64,000 bases of DNA from Haematobia irritans (GCF_050003625.1 NC_134397.1:99625132-99689131), one strand, 5' to 3'; shown: positions 1 to 12,968, counted from the first letter of the stretch. Made by a program: numbers and translations. The notes: a model not told the origin generated them from the sequence alone.

Positions 1-399
1 CATGCAGTGTTTATATTGAACACTCAGTCTTTGCCACATCTAGCAAAGTCCCAGGGCCGTGTATGTTATGGCTTTCATTATATCCAAATGAAGGTATATA
101 AAAACGATCAGCTAAAGGATTCAGAAATGGACAAGCCTCTGTCTGAATCAGAAGTAAGCGGATCCTCTTGCGAAGTCGAGGGGGATACCAAGACATTTGA
201 AGACATGGATAGATACCGTATGCGTGAGGAGGCTTCTACTGCCTCAGAACTCACCAAAGTTGAACCTATGGTTATTGCGAGAGTCACCGATATCTCTGAA
301 GAGGACATTCTTGATGACTCGATTGAAGCGGCTGATGTGACGGTTGTTGAAAATCTCGATGGTCCTACGGATCCTCCAGATAAATCTTCATCATTGTAA
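1..399 (+). CDS. LINE-A ORF1 protein, C-terminal 132 residues (copy 1)
   Basis: C-terminal part of the LINE-A ORF1 protein; its start lies left of the window. It matches the end of the 408-residue ORF1 at 26393-27619. It carries the last part of the domain I associate with DUF4780 (LPHLAKSQGRVCYGFHYIQM), followed by an acidic Ser/Glu/Asp-rich tail. ORF1 proteins of this type are presumed RNA-binding particle proteins. The stop codon lies 41 nt inside ORF2, whose ATG at 359 is in a different frame, so ORF2 is probably reached by reinitiation or a similar event (inference). Compared with the second copy it has a 3-bp insertion near 192-200. Confidence 0.85.
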   Translation, partial: HAVFILNTQSLPHLAKSQGRVCYGFHYIQMKVYKNDQLKDSEMDKPLSESEVSGSSCEVEGDTKTFEDMDRYRMREEASTASELTKVEPMVIARVTDISEEDILDDSIEAADVTVVENLDGPTDPPDKSSSL

Positions 400-3300
400 G
401 GCTGCATGTGCTGCCTTAAAAGTTCTCCTGATGAAAGGGGACATAAATATAGTTCTTATTCAAGAACCATATGTTTATAAAAACAAAATATGTGAATTAA
501 GTACTCCGGGGTTCAAACTATTGCAGTATAGTGGTAATGATGTAAATCGAGCCTGTATAATTGCTAAAAACGAGCTCAACTTTTTTCTGCTTCCTTCAAT
601 GTGCAATACAGACACTGTCGTTGCCAGTTTAGAAATAGCCAAATGCAAATATTGGGTATCTTCGGTCTACATGGGACATGACAGGGAGATGCCTCCATAT
701 GCCGTTAAGACCTTAGTGGAGGAGTCACGGAAAACAAAGACGAAACTCATTATGGGATGCGATGCGAATGCACATCATAGTATATGGGGAAGTAGTGATA
801 CTAATGCAAGGGGAGAGTCGCTAATAGAGTTTATTTTGCGTACTAATCTGGTAGTTTGCAACAAGGGAGATGTCCCAACCTTTGTCACTAAAAACAGGCA
901 AGAGGTTTTGGACATCACCTTGGCCTCGCAAGAACTGAATGAAATGATATCTGAGTGGCAGGTTTTAAGTGAACACAGCTTCTCAGATCATCGCTACATC
1001 AGTTTCAAATTTGATGTTCATATCACCAAGATCATATTTCCGCCAAATGTTAGGAAAGCTGACTGGAATAGGTATAGGGAATCGTTCAATATGATGATAC
1101 CGGAAATAACAGAGACAAATATGAGAAATGTGCAAGATATCGAATACGCAGTGGAGCGGATTACTAAGGCCTTCAACATCTCACTGAAAGCTGCATGCCC
1201 TAGAGGAAAGCCAAGGAGGAAACATCGACCACCATGGTGGTCTACGGAATTAAGTAATATGAGGAAATCCTGCAGGAAGCTCTTTAACAAGGCAAAGTCC
1301 ACCAGAGCTTCTGAGGACTGGGACGCTTACAAGATTCTGAGAGGATACAAGCGAGAACTGAGAAAGGCTCAGCATAACTCTTGGAATGATTACTGCAGCA
1401 GTATTGAGAATACGTCCGAGGCTTCCAGACTACGGAAGGTTCTAGCATCCACCAACTCCGCTCCAGGTTTCATTAAAACATCGGAGGGCAATTGGACAAC
1501 GTCCAGTGAGGAGACGCTGGAGGTACTATTGGACACACATTTTCCTGGAAATCAGACGGTTGAACCATGTACTGGCGGTGCCACAGTTGCTCAGCGGTCG
1601 TTTCCTGTCGAGGACATTGTATCGGAAACTAGAATAAGATGGGCGCTAAATAGCTTTGGACCATTCAAATCCCCTGGACCTGATGGAATTACTCCGGCGA
1701 AGTTACAAGCTGTAACTGACAAAATTATCCCCTGGTTGTCGGTGATATATAAAGGATGTATCAACTTATCATATATCCCAGGAAAGTGGAGGGAAACAAA
1801 AGTCGTTTTCATACCTAAAGCGGGAAAAGCCTCTCACTCGAGGGCGAAGGATTTCCGACCAATCAGTTTATCCTCATTCCTACTTAAGACTCTGGAGAGG
1901 ATGATAGATATTTATCTTAGAACTAGCATCGATTCAAGTTTGTTCTCGAAACGACAGCATGCGTACTCGAAGGGCAGGTCTACTGAGACCGCACTACATG
2001 AACTAGTCAGCTTTATTGAAAGCTCACTATCTGTCAAAGAATACACAATCGTGGCGTTTCTAGACATCGAAGGGGCGTTCAATAATGTCCATCCGAGCTC
2101 GATATTAAATGGACTGACAACTCTGAATGTTGATCCATGTATACTCAGGCTGTTAGACGAACTGCTAATGAAGAGACGTATTTCAGCCACACTAGGACAA
2201 GCAAACATACAAAAGTATGTGAACAGAGGCACTCCCCAAGGAGGAGTTCTATCACCTCTTCTTTGGAATGTTGCTATAAATAGCCTTCTGGTTACTCTAG
2301 AAAAAGAAGGGATAAAAGTGGTGGCATACGCAGATGATGTAGCTCTGGCAGTCAGGGGAAAATTCCCATCCACAATCAGAGATATTATTCAGAGGGCCCT
2401 CAGGATGACTGAACAATGGGCGAAAGACAATGGTCTTGGGGTAAATCCTGCAAAGACAGAATTAGTCATGTACTGCAAAGATCGCAAAACTCCCACGGTT
2501 AGGCCTATTTCCTTAGGGGGTATTGAAATTCCCTTTGGTGATTGTGCAAAATACCTTGGCGTTATTTTGGACAGGAAGCTGAACTTTAAGCTTAATATTG
2601 AAGAAAGTGCGAGGAAGGCAACTGTAGCTTTGTACTCGTGCAAAAAGGCAATAGGAAAAAAGTGGGGACTAAAACCAAAAATTGTGCATTGGCTATACAC
2701 GGCAGTGGTTAGACCTATTATATGGTGTTGTAGTCTGGTGGCCGGCACTTCAGAAACCGACTGGTTTAGATAAAGTTCAGCGTATGGCGTGTTTGTGTAT
2801 TTCAGGCGCATTCAGCAAGACAGGAACAAATTCCCTTAATGTCATGATGCATCTATTGCCTTTAGACATTTTGGCCAAACAGTCAGCTGCAACAACGGCT
2901 GTGCGGTTGCGCGAACTATCGCTGTGGTCGGAAAATGGTTACGGTCACAGTTCTGTCCTCAAAATAATGTCAGATGTGCCTAACGTAGAGGATTACACTT
3001 TGGCGAGTCCACTTTTCGACAAAAAGTTTGAGACTCTAATCCCCAACTGTGAGGCGTTGTGCACACATACCCCGGGGAATAAAGAATATATAGATTTCTA
3101 CACTGATGGCTCCAAATTGGATGGACAAGTGGGTTTCGGAGTATATTCTAATGATCTGGAACTTCAAATAGCGAAAAGATTACCTAATCACTGTAGTGTT
3201 TTTCAGGCTGAAATATTAGCAATAAGAGAGGTGGCGAATTGGCTGAGAAGTAATGTTCCAAAAAAAGTGGGCATTAATATATACTCAGACAGTCAACCTG

Positions 3301-3941
3301 CAATAAAATCCTTGGACTCTGTGTTCCTCAACTCGAAAACGGCCATCGATTGCCGCAAATCTCTCAATGAGATGGCTGAGCAGTACAATATTCACCTAAT
3401 ATGGGTGCCTGGCCATAGGAACATTCCGGGGAACTGCGAAGCGGATGAGTTGGCAAGGCTAGGGACTACCTTACATATTCCAGGGGAACTAGAATTTGTT
3501 GGTATGCCCCTAGCTACCTGCAAGCTCATGCTGCGTGAGAAGGCTGTTATGATGGCAAATGTTCGATGGGAGAATTGCAAGGGTTGTAACGACACCAAGC
3601 AAATATGGCCCCATTTCAACTTAAACCGCACACTAGATATGCTAATGTTCTCGAGACGTCAGGTATCACTCCTGATATCTGCTATAACGGGTCGCTGCCT
3701 GATAGGAGATTTTGCAAAAACTATTGGCGCGAAGTATAATGACTATTGTATGAGCTGTCATGATGCGGAGGAAAAAGAATCAATTAAACACCTCTTGTGT
3801 GAGTGTCCTGCATTTTGTGTAAAGCGCAAGCAACTTTTAGGAGCATATAGCTTCAGATTACTGGCGGATCTGGAAAACGTTAACTTAAGCAGTCTGCTAA
3901 TGTTTTTGGAACAATCTGGTTGGTTCAACAAAGAAAAATAA
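359..3941 (+). pseudogene. LINE-A ORF2 polyprotein, frameshifted (endonuclease / RT / RNase H)
   Basis: Copies LINE RNA into DNA at a nicked target. The N-terminal AP-endonuclease shows LRILQINLHH, LIQEP, GCDANAHHSIW and SFSDHR. The reverse transcriptase follows, with KDFRPISLSSF and the catalytic VVAYADDVAL near 2320-2350. Then come RNase H (DFYTDGS, FQAEILA, IYSDSQPA, HRNIPGNCEADELA) and a C-terminal Cys/His motif (CMSCHDAEEKESIKHLLCEC). The frame breaks near 2718-2722: relative to the copy at 29090 five bases are missing just upstream of tatggtgttg, so residues after the RT are in another frame (2682-3941). Otherwise nearly intact, including YADD. This is the only LINE-A copy in the window with a complete RT core. 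The ATG at 359 is chosen because upstream in-frame codons are non-ATG. Confidence 0.9.
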
Positions 3942-4076
3942 TCAAGAAGGTTCAGCGGTTAAAACTAGAAATGCCCATATGTAATAGGTAATTTTAGTTA
4001 ATGTGGTATCACAATGGACTGAATAGTCTAAGTGAGCCTGAATCTTAATCGGGCTGCCACTTTAACCTAACCTAAC

Positions 4077-4326
4077 ATGTCGACAAAGAGTGTCAAAGTC
4101 TCCTCTAAGATGTTGTACAGTGAGCGAGTGTACCCTGTATATAAAATTATCAACGGATAAGCCCCCTTCGTCCTCTCCAGAAAATTTTAAATGCCAGCTG
4201 TTAACGTTGGTCCTAGGCTATGATGGTTTTGCCTTACGTTTGCTCTATTAGGGACATTTGTTTGAAAGTTAGAGCCAAAATTAGGATTTCCAAAACTAAG
4301 TCTAGGCTGGCTGTTTTGATTTATAT
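4077..4326 (-). pseudogene. LTR-B gag continuation (capsid-like), broken frames
   Basis: Between the LINE-A tail and the RING ORF the minus strand keeps coding character, but in shifted frames with stops. One stretch reads FSGEDEGGLSVDNFIYRV, close in pattern to the LTR-C gag stretch FNGNPNSLSVDDFIYRLE, so this is retrotransposon capsid sequence. It lies directly downstream of the RING ORF, with frame changes near 4355 and 4200. This ties the RING finger to a gag polyprotein rather than to a host gene. The rest of gag is displaced by LINE-A copy 1. Confidence 0.7.
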
Positions 4327-5058
4327 TCATAGCTGCAAGTTGTTTCTGAATTGCTTCATTAGACCTTGCAAAAAACTATCACTAAGATTGTGGGGTTCTA
4401 ATGATCTTTGGAAATTATTTGGGTTATTGTTATTAAAAGTGTTTAAAGAGAGATTGGAAGATCGTACAGCATTGTCAAAATTTGGGTCAAGTCTGGATGG
4501 TTGTGGAAAACGATTATTCATTAAATTCCTTCTGACAGGCCTTTTCCTCGTTTTGGGAATTGTGGAATTATTTTTATTATGAATTCCGCTTAAAATATTA
4601 TTATTAGTGTTGTTTAAATTTTGTTGGTTGGTATTCGCAACATCGAGAGATATATCCAATAAATGGTCTAATGATCTAGCACCAACCTCTGCAGAAACTC
4701 TATCAATATTTGGTTCTGTCATATTTCTACGCGTTTGTTTCTTTCCCTGATTTGAAGGCTTTGGTATTGCTCCAGTACTTTTATTATTTGTATTATCGGA
4801 TGGTATTTCCTGGTTATTAGAATTTGACAGTATATCATAAGGAACTAATCTATTCAGTCTGCATAGCTTAGCGCATATGGGACATTCTTGCGTTTCTTTA
4901 AGTACCTTCACTATACATTCCTTGTGAAATACATGCTTGCATGGTGTAGAAACAATAACTTCATCGAGTTCAAAATCTTTATCGCATATTATACATTGGG
5001 TCGGTTTGTAATTTTCCATACTTTGTGGAATATTCTCATTACTATGAACCAGAGACAT
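4327..5058 (-). CDS. RING-H2 finger protein, N-terminal part of LTR-B gag
   Basis: 243 residues from the first ATG. The N-terminus holds a clear C3H2C3 RING-H2 finger: C22, C25, C40, H42, H45, C48, C59, C62 (CIICDKDF..., TPCKHVFHKEC, ECPICAKLC). RING-H2 fingers bind zinc and usually recruit a ubiquitin E2 enzyme. The remaining part is Asn/Ser-rich and low in complexity (runs such as NTNNN and NNNNPNN). It sits about 570 bp downstream of the primer-binding site of LTR-B, and capsid-like coding follows it, so I read it as the N-terminal domain of a Ty3/gypsy gag. It stops near residue 243, where a frame change continues into related sequence. E3 ligase activity is inferred from the motif only. 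A captured host RING gene is the alternative. Confidence 0.75.
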   Translation of the reverse strand: MSLVHSNENIPQSMENYKPTQCIICDKDFELDEVIVSTPCKHVFHKECIVKVLKETQECPICAKLCRLNRLVPYDILSNSNNQEIPSDNTNNKSTGAIPKPSNQGKKQTRRNMTEPNIDRVSAEVGARSLDHLLDISLDVANTNQQNLNNTNNNILSGIHNKNNSTIPKTRKRPVRRNLMNNRFPQPSRLDPNFDNAVRSSNLSLNTFNNNNPNNFQRSLEPHNLSDSFLQGLMKQFRNNLQL

Positions 5059-5629
5059 TTTCACTAAATTTAAATCAAGTTTTATGAATCCTTCGTGTCA
5101 TTGGTAAAGGTTTGTGTAAGACAAAATAACTAAATATTGCACGAATATATCACAAAAACGAAATTTTGACTGCACCTTCTAAGCTTAGAACTCTCAATTT
5201 ACTTGAAAGTGATAGTGGACAACTTTTAGCCTAAACTCTAGCAAAACAATTGTATTCCTACGCTGCCATCTTCAAGAAAACATTTGAGTTACAAGGAAAG
5301 TAAAGCACAATCTGGAGTATAAAACATAGTAACAAATCACTAAAAACATGAAGGTGTGAATAAACAGAAAAATTAACACGGATTGTACGTGACAACTTCC
5401 TATCATCGAACAATATTTCCAAGAAAACATTTTACTGAAATTACACACTTGATCGAATGATCAAATAAAGACACGACAAAGTGAAATAAATACTATAAAT
5501 ATACACCATAAGTAAAAGATAGATGCTGTTAAAAAGGAACCTCAAAACTTATGATATCTTTGTCCCCATTAATTGGAACTGCAGCAGGTTGACTGATTTT
5601 TTTTATATTTTCAATACCTAAGCTTTTCG
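5059..5629 (-). other. LTR-B untranslated leader between PBS and gag
   Basis: No convincing coding sequence. By position it is the 5' leader of LTR-B between the primer-binding site and the gag ATG. AT-rich, with no repeat that I recognise. Confidence 0.45.
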
Positions 5630-5647
5630 GCCCCACGTTGGGCGCCA
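5630..5647 (-). promoter_or_regulatory. Primer-binding site, tRNA-Lys type
   Basis: The minus strand reads TGGCGCCCAACGTGGGGC, an 18-nt match to the form used by elements primed by tRNA-Lys (the Lys1,2-type site of established knowledge). It lies 6 nt after the LTR end at 5654, as expected for minus-strand DNA priming. This fixes the orientation and the LTR boundary of LTR-B. Confidence 0.85.
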
Positions 5648-5653
5648 TTCTAT

Positions 5654-7876
<2,223 letters not shown>

Positions 7877-7922
7877 ACACAGGTTTTGTTGACAACATGT
7901 TGTAAGGAAACAAAAGCTGAAG

Positions 7923-8313
7923 TCAACTTTTAATGTCTTTTGCATGAAATTTGCCTAAAAATTTCCCCGTCATATCTTCAAGGTCGTAGTAGCAAGAGCC
8001 GTGTTTGGCTATAACCCTGGCCTTTTCAAATTGATTAGCCAATTTGCTATTGAAGTGGTCAGAAGCTTTTGACTGAGCAAAATTTTTTCGAAATACTATC
8101 TGGCCAATTTCAAAAGTAACTGTGCGTGAACGAAGATTATAGGTGTTAGAATTTCTTTCATAAGATTTTCTTATATTTTCCTGTGCTCTGTGTCTTATCA
8201 GTTCAGTCTTTTCGTCCATCCTGAGATTAGCTGAAAAATCATCCAGTGAGTTTAATTTGCGGAGCAAGGGATAGGATTTGCTGTTAGTTATCATATTTTG
8301 TCCAAAGAGAATA
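7923..8313 (-). pseudogene. LTR-B integrase C-terminal fragment
   Basis: About 130 residues ending in LGKFHAKDIKS and a stop. The pattern (NSNTYNLRSRTVTFEIGQIV, then FEKARVIAKHGSCYYDLEDM) matches the integrase C-terminal domain of LTR-C at 24105-24368 (NSARTYNQRARIVKFVPGQE, ending LGRYHAKDIKA). The upstream catalytic part is missing because mariner copy 1 and a LINE-A tail interrupt at 8314. It shows where the pol gene of the upstream LTR-B unit ends, 46 bp before the LTR. Confidence 0.8.
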
Positions 8314-8315
8314 TA

Positions 8316-9248
8316 AAGGGTGATTTGTTAAGAGCTTGATAACTTTTTTTTTAAAAAAAACGCATAAAATTTGCAAAATCTCATCGGTTCTTTATTTGAA
8401 ACGTTAGATTGGTCCATGACATTTACTTTTTGAAGATAATTTCATTTAAATGTTGACCGCGGCTGCGTCTTAGGTGGTCCATTCGGAAAGTCCAATTTTG
8501 GGCAACTTTTTCGAGCATTTCGGCCGGAATAGCCCGAATTTCTTCGGAAATGTTGTCTTCCAAAGCTGGAATAGTTGCTGGCTTATTTCTGTAGACTTTA
8601 GACTTGACGTAGCCCCACAAAAAATAGTCTAAAGGCGTCAAATCGCATGATCTTGGTGGCCAACTTACCGGTCCATTTCTTGAGATGAATTGTTCTCCAA
8701 AGTTTTCCCTCAAAATGGCCATAGAATCGCGAGCTGTGTGGCATGTAGCGCCATCTTGTTGAAACCACATGTCAACCAAGTTCAGTTCTTCCATTTTTGG
8801 CAACAAAAAGTTTGTTAGCATCGAACGATAGCGATCGCCATTCACCGTAACGTTGCGTCCAACAGCATCTTTGAAAAAATACGGTCCAATGATTCCACCA
8901 GCGTACAAACCACACCAAACAGTGCATTTTTCGGGATGCATGGGCAGTTCTTGAACGGCTTCTGGTTGCTCTTCACTCCAAATGCGGCAATTTTGCTTAT
9001 TTACGTAGCCATTCAACCAGAAATGAGCCTCATCGCTGAACAAAATTTATCGATAAAAAAGCGGATTTTCTGCCACTGATTTTGGTAATAAAATTCAATG
9101 ATTTGCAAGCGTTGCTCGTTAGTAAGTCTATTAATGATGAAATGTCAAAGCATACTGAGCATCTTTCTCTTTGACACCATGTCTGAAATCCCACGTGATC
9201 TGTCAAATACTAATGCATGAAAATCCTAACCTCAAAAGAATAACCCTT
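8316..9248 (-). mobile_element. Mariner-like element copy 1 (DD41D), internally deleted
   Basis: Terminal repeats start AAGGGTGATT and AAGGGTTATT, flanked by TA at 8314-8315 and 9249-9250. The single ORF is a truncated transposase. Left flank is LTR-B integrase coding and right flank is a LINE-A 3' tail, so it landed at that junction. Near-identical in the shared part to the copy at 37114-38047, which lies in the opposite orientation. Confidence 0.92.
8423..9043 (-). pseudogene. DD41D mariner transposase, N-terminal region deleted (copy 1)
   Basis: Catalytic core of a Tc1/mariner transposase, which cuts and pastes the element at TA sites. The acidic triad is visible: LFSDEAHF, WFQQDGATCHTA and PRSCDLTPLDYF. 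The spacing from the D of QQDGA to the D of PLDY is 41 residues, hence DD41D (rosa-like). Upstream, the minus strand still encodes a helix-turn-helix start (RLTNEQRLQIIEFYYQN), but it then jumps straight to about 10 residues before the first catalytic Asp, so most of the DNA-binding region is gone. About 206 residues remain of an expected length near 340. Non-autonomous. Confidence 0.9.
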
Positions 9249-9250
9249 TA

Positions 9251-9427
9251 TTTTTGGAACAATCTGGTTGGTTCAACAAAGAAAAATAATCAAGAAGGTT
9301 CAGCGGTTAAAACTGGAAGTGCCCATATGTAATAGGTACTTTTAGTTAATGTCGTATCACAATGGACTGAATAGTCTAAGTGAGCCTGAATCTTAATCGG
9401 GCTGCCACTTTAACCTAACCTAACCTA
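9251..9427 (+). mobile_element. LINE-A 3' end fragment (5' truncated)
   Basis: Contains the last codons of ORF2 (FLEQSGWFNKEK), the 3' UTR and a tail of CCTAA repeats, matching 3902-4076 with few changes. A typical 5'-truncated LINE insertion of about 175 bp, or the remnant of a longer one cut by mariner copy 1, which abuts it at the TA on the left. Confidence 0.92.
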
Positions 9428-9447
9428 TACCTATATTTATATATATT

Positions 9448-9790
<343 letters not shown>

Positions 9791-9894
9791 ATGGTTTTGT
9801 AGACATGTAGAGTTTTGTCCGGCCTTATTTTTCTTTACATGTAGGCATCTAGCACATAGGTGTTCATTCAATTTCTTGGCTTGGTCACACAAAA

Positions 9895-10363
9895 TGGGAT
9901 TGTGTATTGTAAGAAAAATTGTTTATGAAACTTTTGGTGTTATATGGGACGAACTAAGCCGGAATTATGTTTTCCCGCCAAATTTAAATACCTGGTACAA
10001 GATTGGAGAGGAATTCAATCAACAAACGGGAATGCCGCACTGCTTGGGGGCCATAGACGGAAAACATATAAAGATTATAGGTTCAAACCGCAGTGGATCC
10101 TTGTATTTGCTATTGATTGTAGTGTGTTCTGCACACTTCAATCAATAGCACTCCCGAAAATGTCGATAAAATCGTTCTTGCAACAATAGCACTGCATAAT
10201 TTTCTTATTGCAAGAAAAGATGGGAGCTACAATACTGAAGTCGGCTATGAAAACACTGAGAATAATCTAAGATCATATACTCAAACTTACGCGAACAGAT
10301 GCGTTCTCTCTGAGAGATACTTTAAAAACTTTCCTATCGCGCTAATAAAACATTTAAACTAAA
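9895..10363 (+). pseudogene. PIF/Harbinger transposase remnant
   Basis: A decayed DDE transposase of the PIF/Harbinger superfamily, whose members insert at 3-bp sites. N-terminal part: YETFGVIWDELSRNYVFPPN, then MPHCLGAIDGKHIKI, which holds the first catalytic Asp in the family motif GAIDGKH. After about position 10100 the frame shifts and the middle of the catalytic domain is missing. The last part, in another frame (10158-10363), reads VDKIVLATIALHNFLI, matching the family's C-terminal ALHNFL motif, then runs to a stop after LIKHLN. A second ORF on the opposite strand converges on it, as in two-gene Harbinger elements. Confidence 0.8.
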
Positions 10364-10419
10364 AAACAAAATTATAATATTTATTATTTCAATAAAAAGT
10401 AAAACGGAATTGTACAATA

Positions 10420-10772
10420 TTCAAAATGTATTTAATTGTATTCGTTATTGAATATCAAACGCTGTTGTCGTATATCTGCCAACTCATTTTTTACAAACAC
10501 AATCTTATCTTCAAATTCACTGGTCTCTTCCAAAGTCAAATTCGCATTTTTTATTGAAATATGTAGGGACTCAAAAAGACATTCAGTCGATGTCTTATTG
10601 GTATTATTGTATTAGCTATTTGATCTGCTGTCTTTTGCAACGTAGACAAAATGCAGTTTGCGTTTTCATTGTTGTGGAGATTTATATTCTTCATCGTTAG
10701 ACTACCACAGACTCGTAAGTGACACTGCAACAATCGCCAACTGTGATAGTATTTTGCCATCACTATTCGCAT
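10420..10772 (-). pseudogene. Possible second ORF of the Harbinger element (convergent, frameshifted)
   Basis: Minus-strand coding-like stretch in two frames. One ends near 10551 and the other continues as LFESLHISIKNANLTLEETS... to a stop near 10420, converging with the transposase tail with only about 60 bp between stops. Two-gene Harbinger elements carry a Myb/MADF-like partner; I cannot see that domain clearly here, so the identity rests on position. The sequence around 10690-10772 recurs at 11900-11990. Confidence 0.4.
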
Positions 10773-12320
10773 GAAAGTATTTTGCCATCACTATTGTTAC
10801 ACAAGCCATTTTATATTTTGTGAAACACCAAGCACAACTAGCTTCTTATAATTTATTTAAATAAAAACGATAATAAAGTGCTGAAAACATAGTTATTTCG
10901 CTTAAAATTGTCAAAGTTATAGGCCGGTACTCTGTTCGGTTTTCGCGTTGAAACTCCATACAAAACCAAAAAATGCGAAAAATTTGCGAAATTTTTTCCA
11001 TTTGTGATACTTTGTTTTTTCGTGTTGAAAAACTGACGTTTATAGCACGGCGCCATTTGCAATGTGAATTAAGAAATAATTTATTTATTAAAATCTATTT
11101 GTGCGGGTTTATAAATCAAACACGGACCATATTTTTGTTCCGAAACTATACAAAGGATCAAAGGAATAGCAGATCAATTGCCCAAGGAAAAATAAAATGT
11201 TATTTTGTAAAAACAAGCAACAACCACCAACTTAATCCAATATCGCTCCCTGTAAAATAGCGCTCCAAGCTACCTAAAAAAACGCCGCTTTCTATGTGCG
11301 AAATAATGGTTTCCATAAAATTTTTTCGCAAGAATGAACATAGTACCGGCCTTAAGACACCAGGAGTAGAGCGGCTGGAGCTTTATTCTTAACAATTATT
11401 AGTGTCCAATGCTGTATGAGATTTTTTTGCAAAACAATCCAAAAACTGGTAGAAAAACACTTTTCAAAACAATTATCATGAATGCGTGTATGTAAACAAT
11501 CAGCTGCTGCGTATGTATAAGTAAAAATAGTATGACATTTTGCGATGTTGTCAATTAAATTGCGGAGAAATAAACGCGGAATAGCTCCAAAATAGCTGTT
11601 TTCTTCGTTCAAATGTATTGTCAACACTCTCATTTTTCAACGCGAAAGAATGGTTAAGTGAAGTTTTTTTCGTGCCAACAAACATAGTACCCACCTTATA
11701 TTGGTGAACAATTTTTGACTTTCCAAATGGAATAAAGTGATAGTTTTTCAAATATTTTTCCAGACACGCGGCCTCCATTGGGAATAAAAGCACTGGCTGA
11801 TAGACAACATGTAACTTGGAACTTGTAACTCAACATCAATCTTTTATTAATGCATAAAAATATGTTAAATCCCTGTCAGCATTTCAAAGTTCCATTTCAT
11901 CCTCATCGCTACCACAGACTCGTAAATGTCACCACAACCATCGCGAACTGTGATGGGGGAAGCATATCAAAAAGTACAAAATGTACATGAAAGTATTTTG
12001 CCATCACTACTGTTAGAAGAGCCATTTTATTTTTTGTGAAACGCCAAGCGCAACCAGCTTGTTATATTTTATTTAAATAAAAACGAACTTAAAGTTCTGA
12101 AAACATAGATATTACGCTTAAAATTGTGAAAGGTATATGGTGAACAATTTTCGACTTTCCAAATAGAATAAAGTGATCGTTTTTTTAAATATTTTTCCAG
12201 GCACGCTGTCTCCATCGAAAATAAACAAACTGGCTCGAAAATAAACAAACTGGTAACTTGCTACTTAAAACTCAACATCATTCTTTTATTAATGCAAAAA
12301 AGTATGTTAAATGTGATGAG
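10690..12320. repeat. Two diverged copies of one segment (X and X'), one split by a MITE
   Basis: Segment X (10690-10920 plus 11697-11880) and X' (about 11900-12320) share long stretches, such as cacagactcgtaa, gtattttgccatcacta, cttaaaattgt, ggtgaacaattttyga and caacatcattcttttattaatg. X' is uninterrupted where X contains the insertion 10921-11696, so X' is an empty-site reference. A minus-strand phrase encoding CLEKYLK occurs in both, which may be the start of a transposon protein, but no full ORF survives. Confidence 0.7.
10921..11696. mobile_element. MITE-like element with AGGCCGGTAC termini, TAT duplication
   Basis: Left end AGGCCGGTACTCTGTT and right end, reverse-complemented, AGGTGGGTACTATGTT. 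Flanks are tat at 10918-10920 and tat at 11697-11699. The related segment X' has no insertion there, confirming the boundaries. Inner terminal sequence also includes a shared TTTCGCGTTGAAA. A further terminus (gtaccggcct) at 11341-11350 suggests two family members, one inside or overlapping the other. The 3-bp duplication and nearby transposase suggest a PIF/Harbinger derivative (inference). A family fragment is in mRpL37 intron 1 at 38941. Confidence 0.7.
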
Positions 12321-12337
12321 ATAAACCCAAAAATGTT

Positions 12338-12966
12338 TTATTTATAAGAAATTATAAATGTTTAATCAAATCAATAAACATCTACACAATCGTGTTTTAC
12401 TTGACCACAATGATTCTTCTACAATTACCTTAAAATGCACTTTTTCTGAGAGTTTGCAGAAGTTCTTACTGGTGTCCTTCGAAATTGATCAAAATAGGCA
12501 CCTAATAATTGCACTGATGAGAAACTTTTTCGTAGTAACTTGGCGTGGTACAACTTCTCAATAGTGACGGCGCTTTTCCGACGAGTTTTTGATGTCGTAT
12601 ATGATTGTTTTCGACGTAGTGGGGATTCTCAGAAGCGCCCCCAAATTCAAAAAATGTTGGCAGGGATGTGATGTGATAGTCATACGTTATATTTATGAGA
12701 ATTTATAAATATTTAATAAAATTAATAAACATTGTGTTTTACTTGAACACAATGATTCTTTTACAACTATCTTAAAATTCACTTTCTCTGATTGTTTGAA
12801 GGGGCTCTTATTGGCGTCCTTCTAAATGTATCCAGAAGGGCACCTACTAATTGCACTCATGCGATACTTTTTTGTAGTAACTTGGCGTGGTACAACTTCT
12901 CAATAGTGACGACGCTTTTGGGGATTCTCAGAAGCGCCCCCAAATTCAAAAAAATGTTGGCAGGGA
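12338..12966 (+). repeat. Tandem duplication of a unit of about 300 bp
   Basis: Units 12338-12666 and 12692-12966 are diverged copies with common phrases tgttttacttga, cacaatgattctt, gtagtaacttggcgtggtac and ggggattctcagaagcgccc, both ending in ttggcaggga. Non-coding; short ORFs here do not line up between units. Confidence 0.85.
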
Positions 12967-12968
12967 TT

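Larger units (their letters stand above)
1..4076 (+). mobile_element. LINE-A copy 1 (non-LTR retrotransposon, I/LOA-like), 5' end outside window
   Basis: Two-ORF non-LTR retrotransposon cut by the window start. In order: the end of ORF1, an overlapping ORF2 (AP-endonuclease, reverse transcriptase, RNase H, Cys/His tail), a 3' UTR of about 130 bp and a tail of CCTAA repeats at 4063-4076. It is near-identical to the copy at 26280-30462, which shows the full length to be about 4.2 kb plus the deleted RT segment. It lies in the gag region of a minus-strand LTR element (LTR-B): gag-like coding resumes right after the tail. RNase H after the RT plus an AP-endonuclease fits the I/LOA group; LOA is my best clade guess. 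Confidence 0.93.

Noticed and set aside
108..407. Antisense ORFs on LINE-A (for example 1912-2373, 2389-2811, 26950-27246, 49094-49390)
   Set aside because: They mirror coding sequence on the other strand and recur only because the LINE recurs; no start context or domain.
4220..4582. 120-residue plus-strand ORF opposite the RING-gag
   Set aside because: Antisense shadow of the Asn-rich gag region; the RING motif on the minus strand decides the coding strand.
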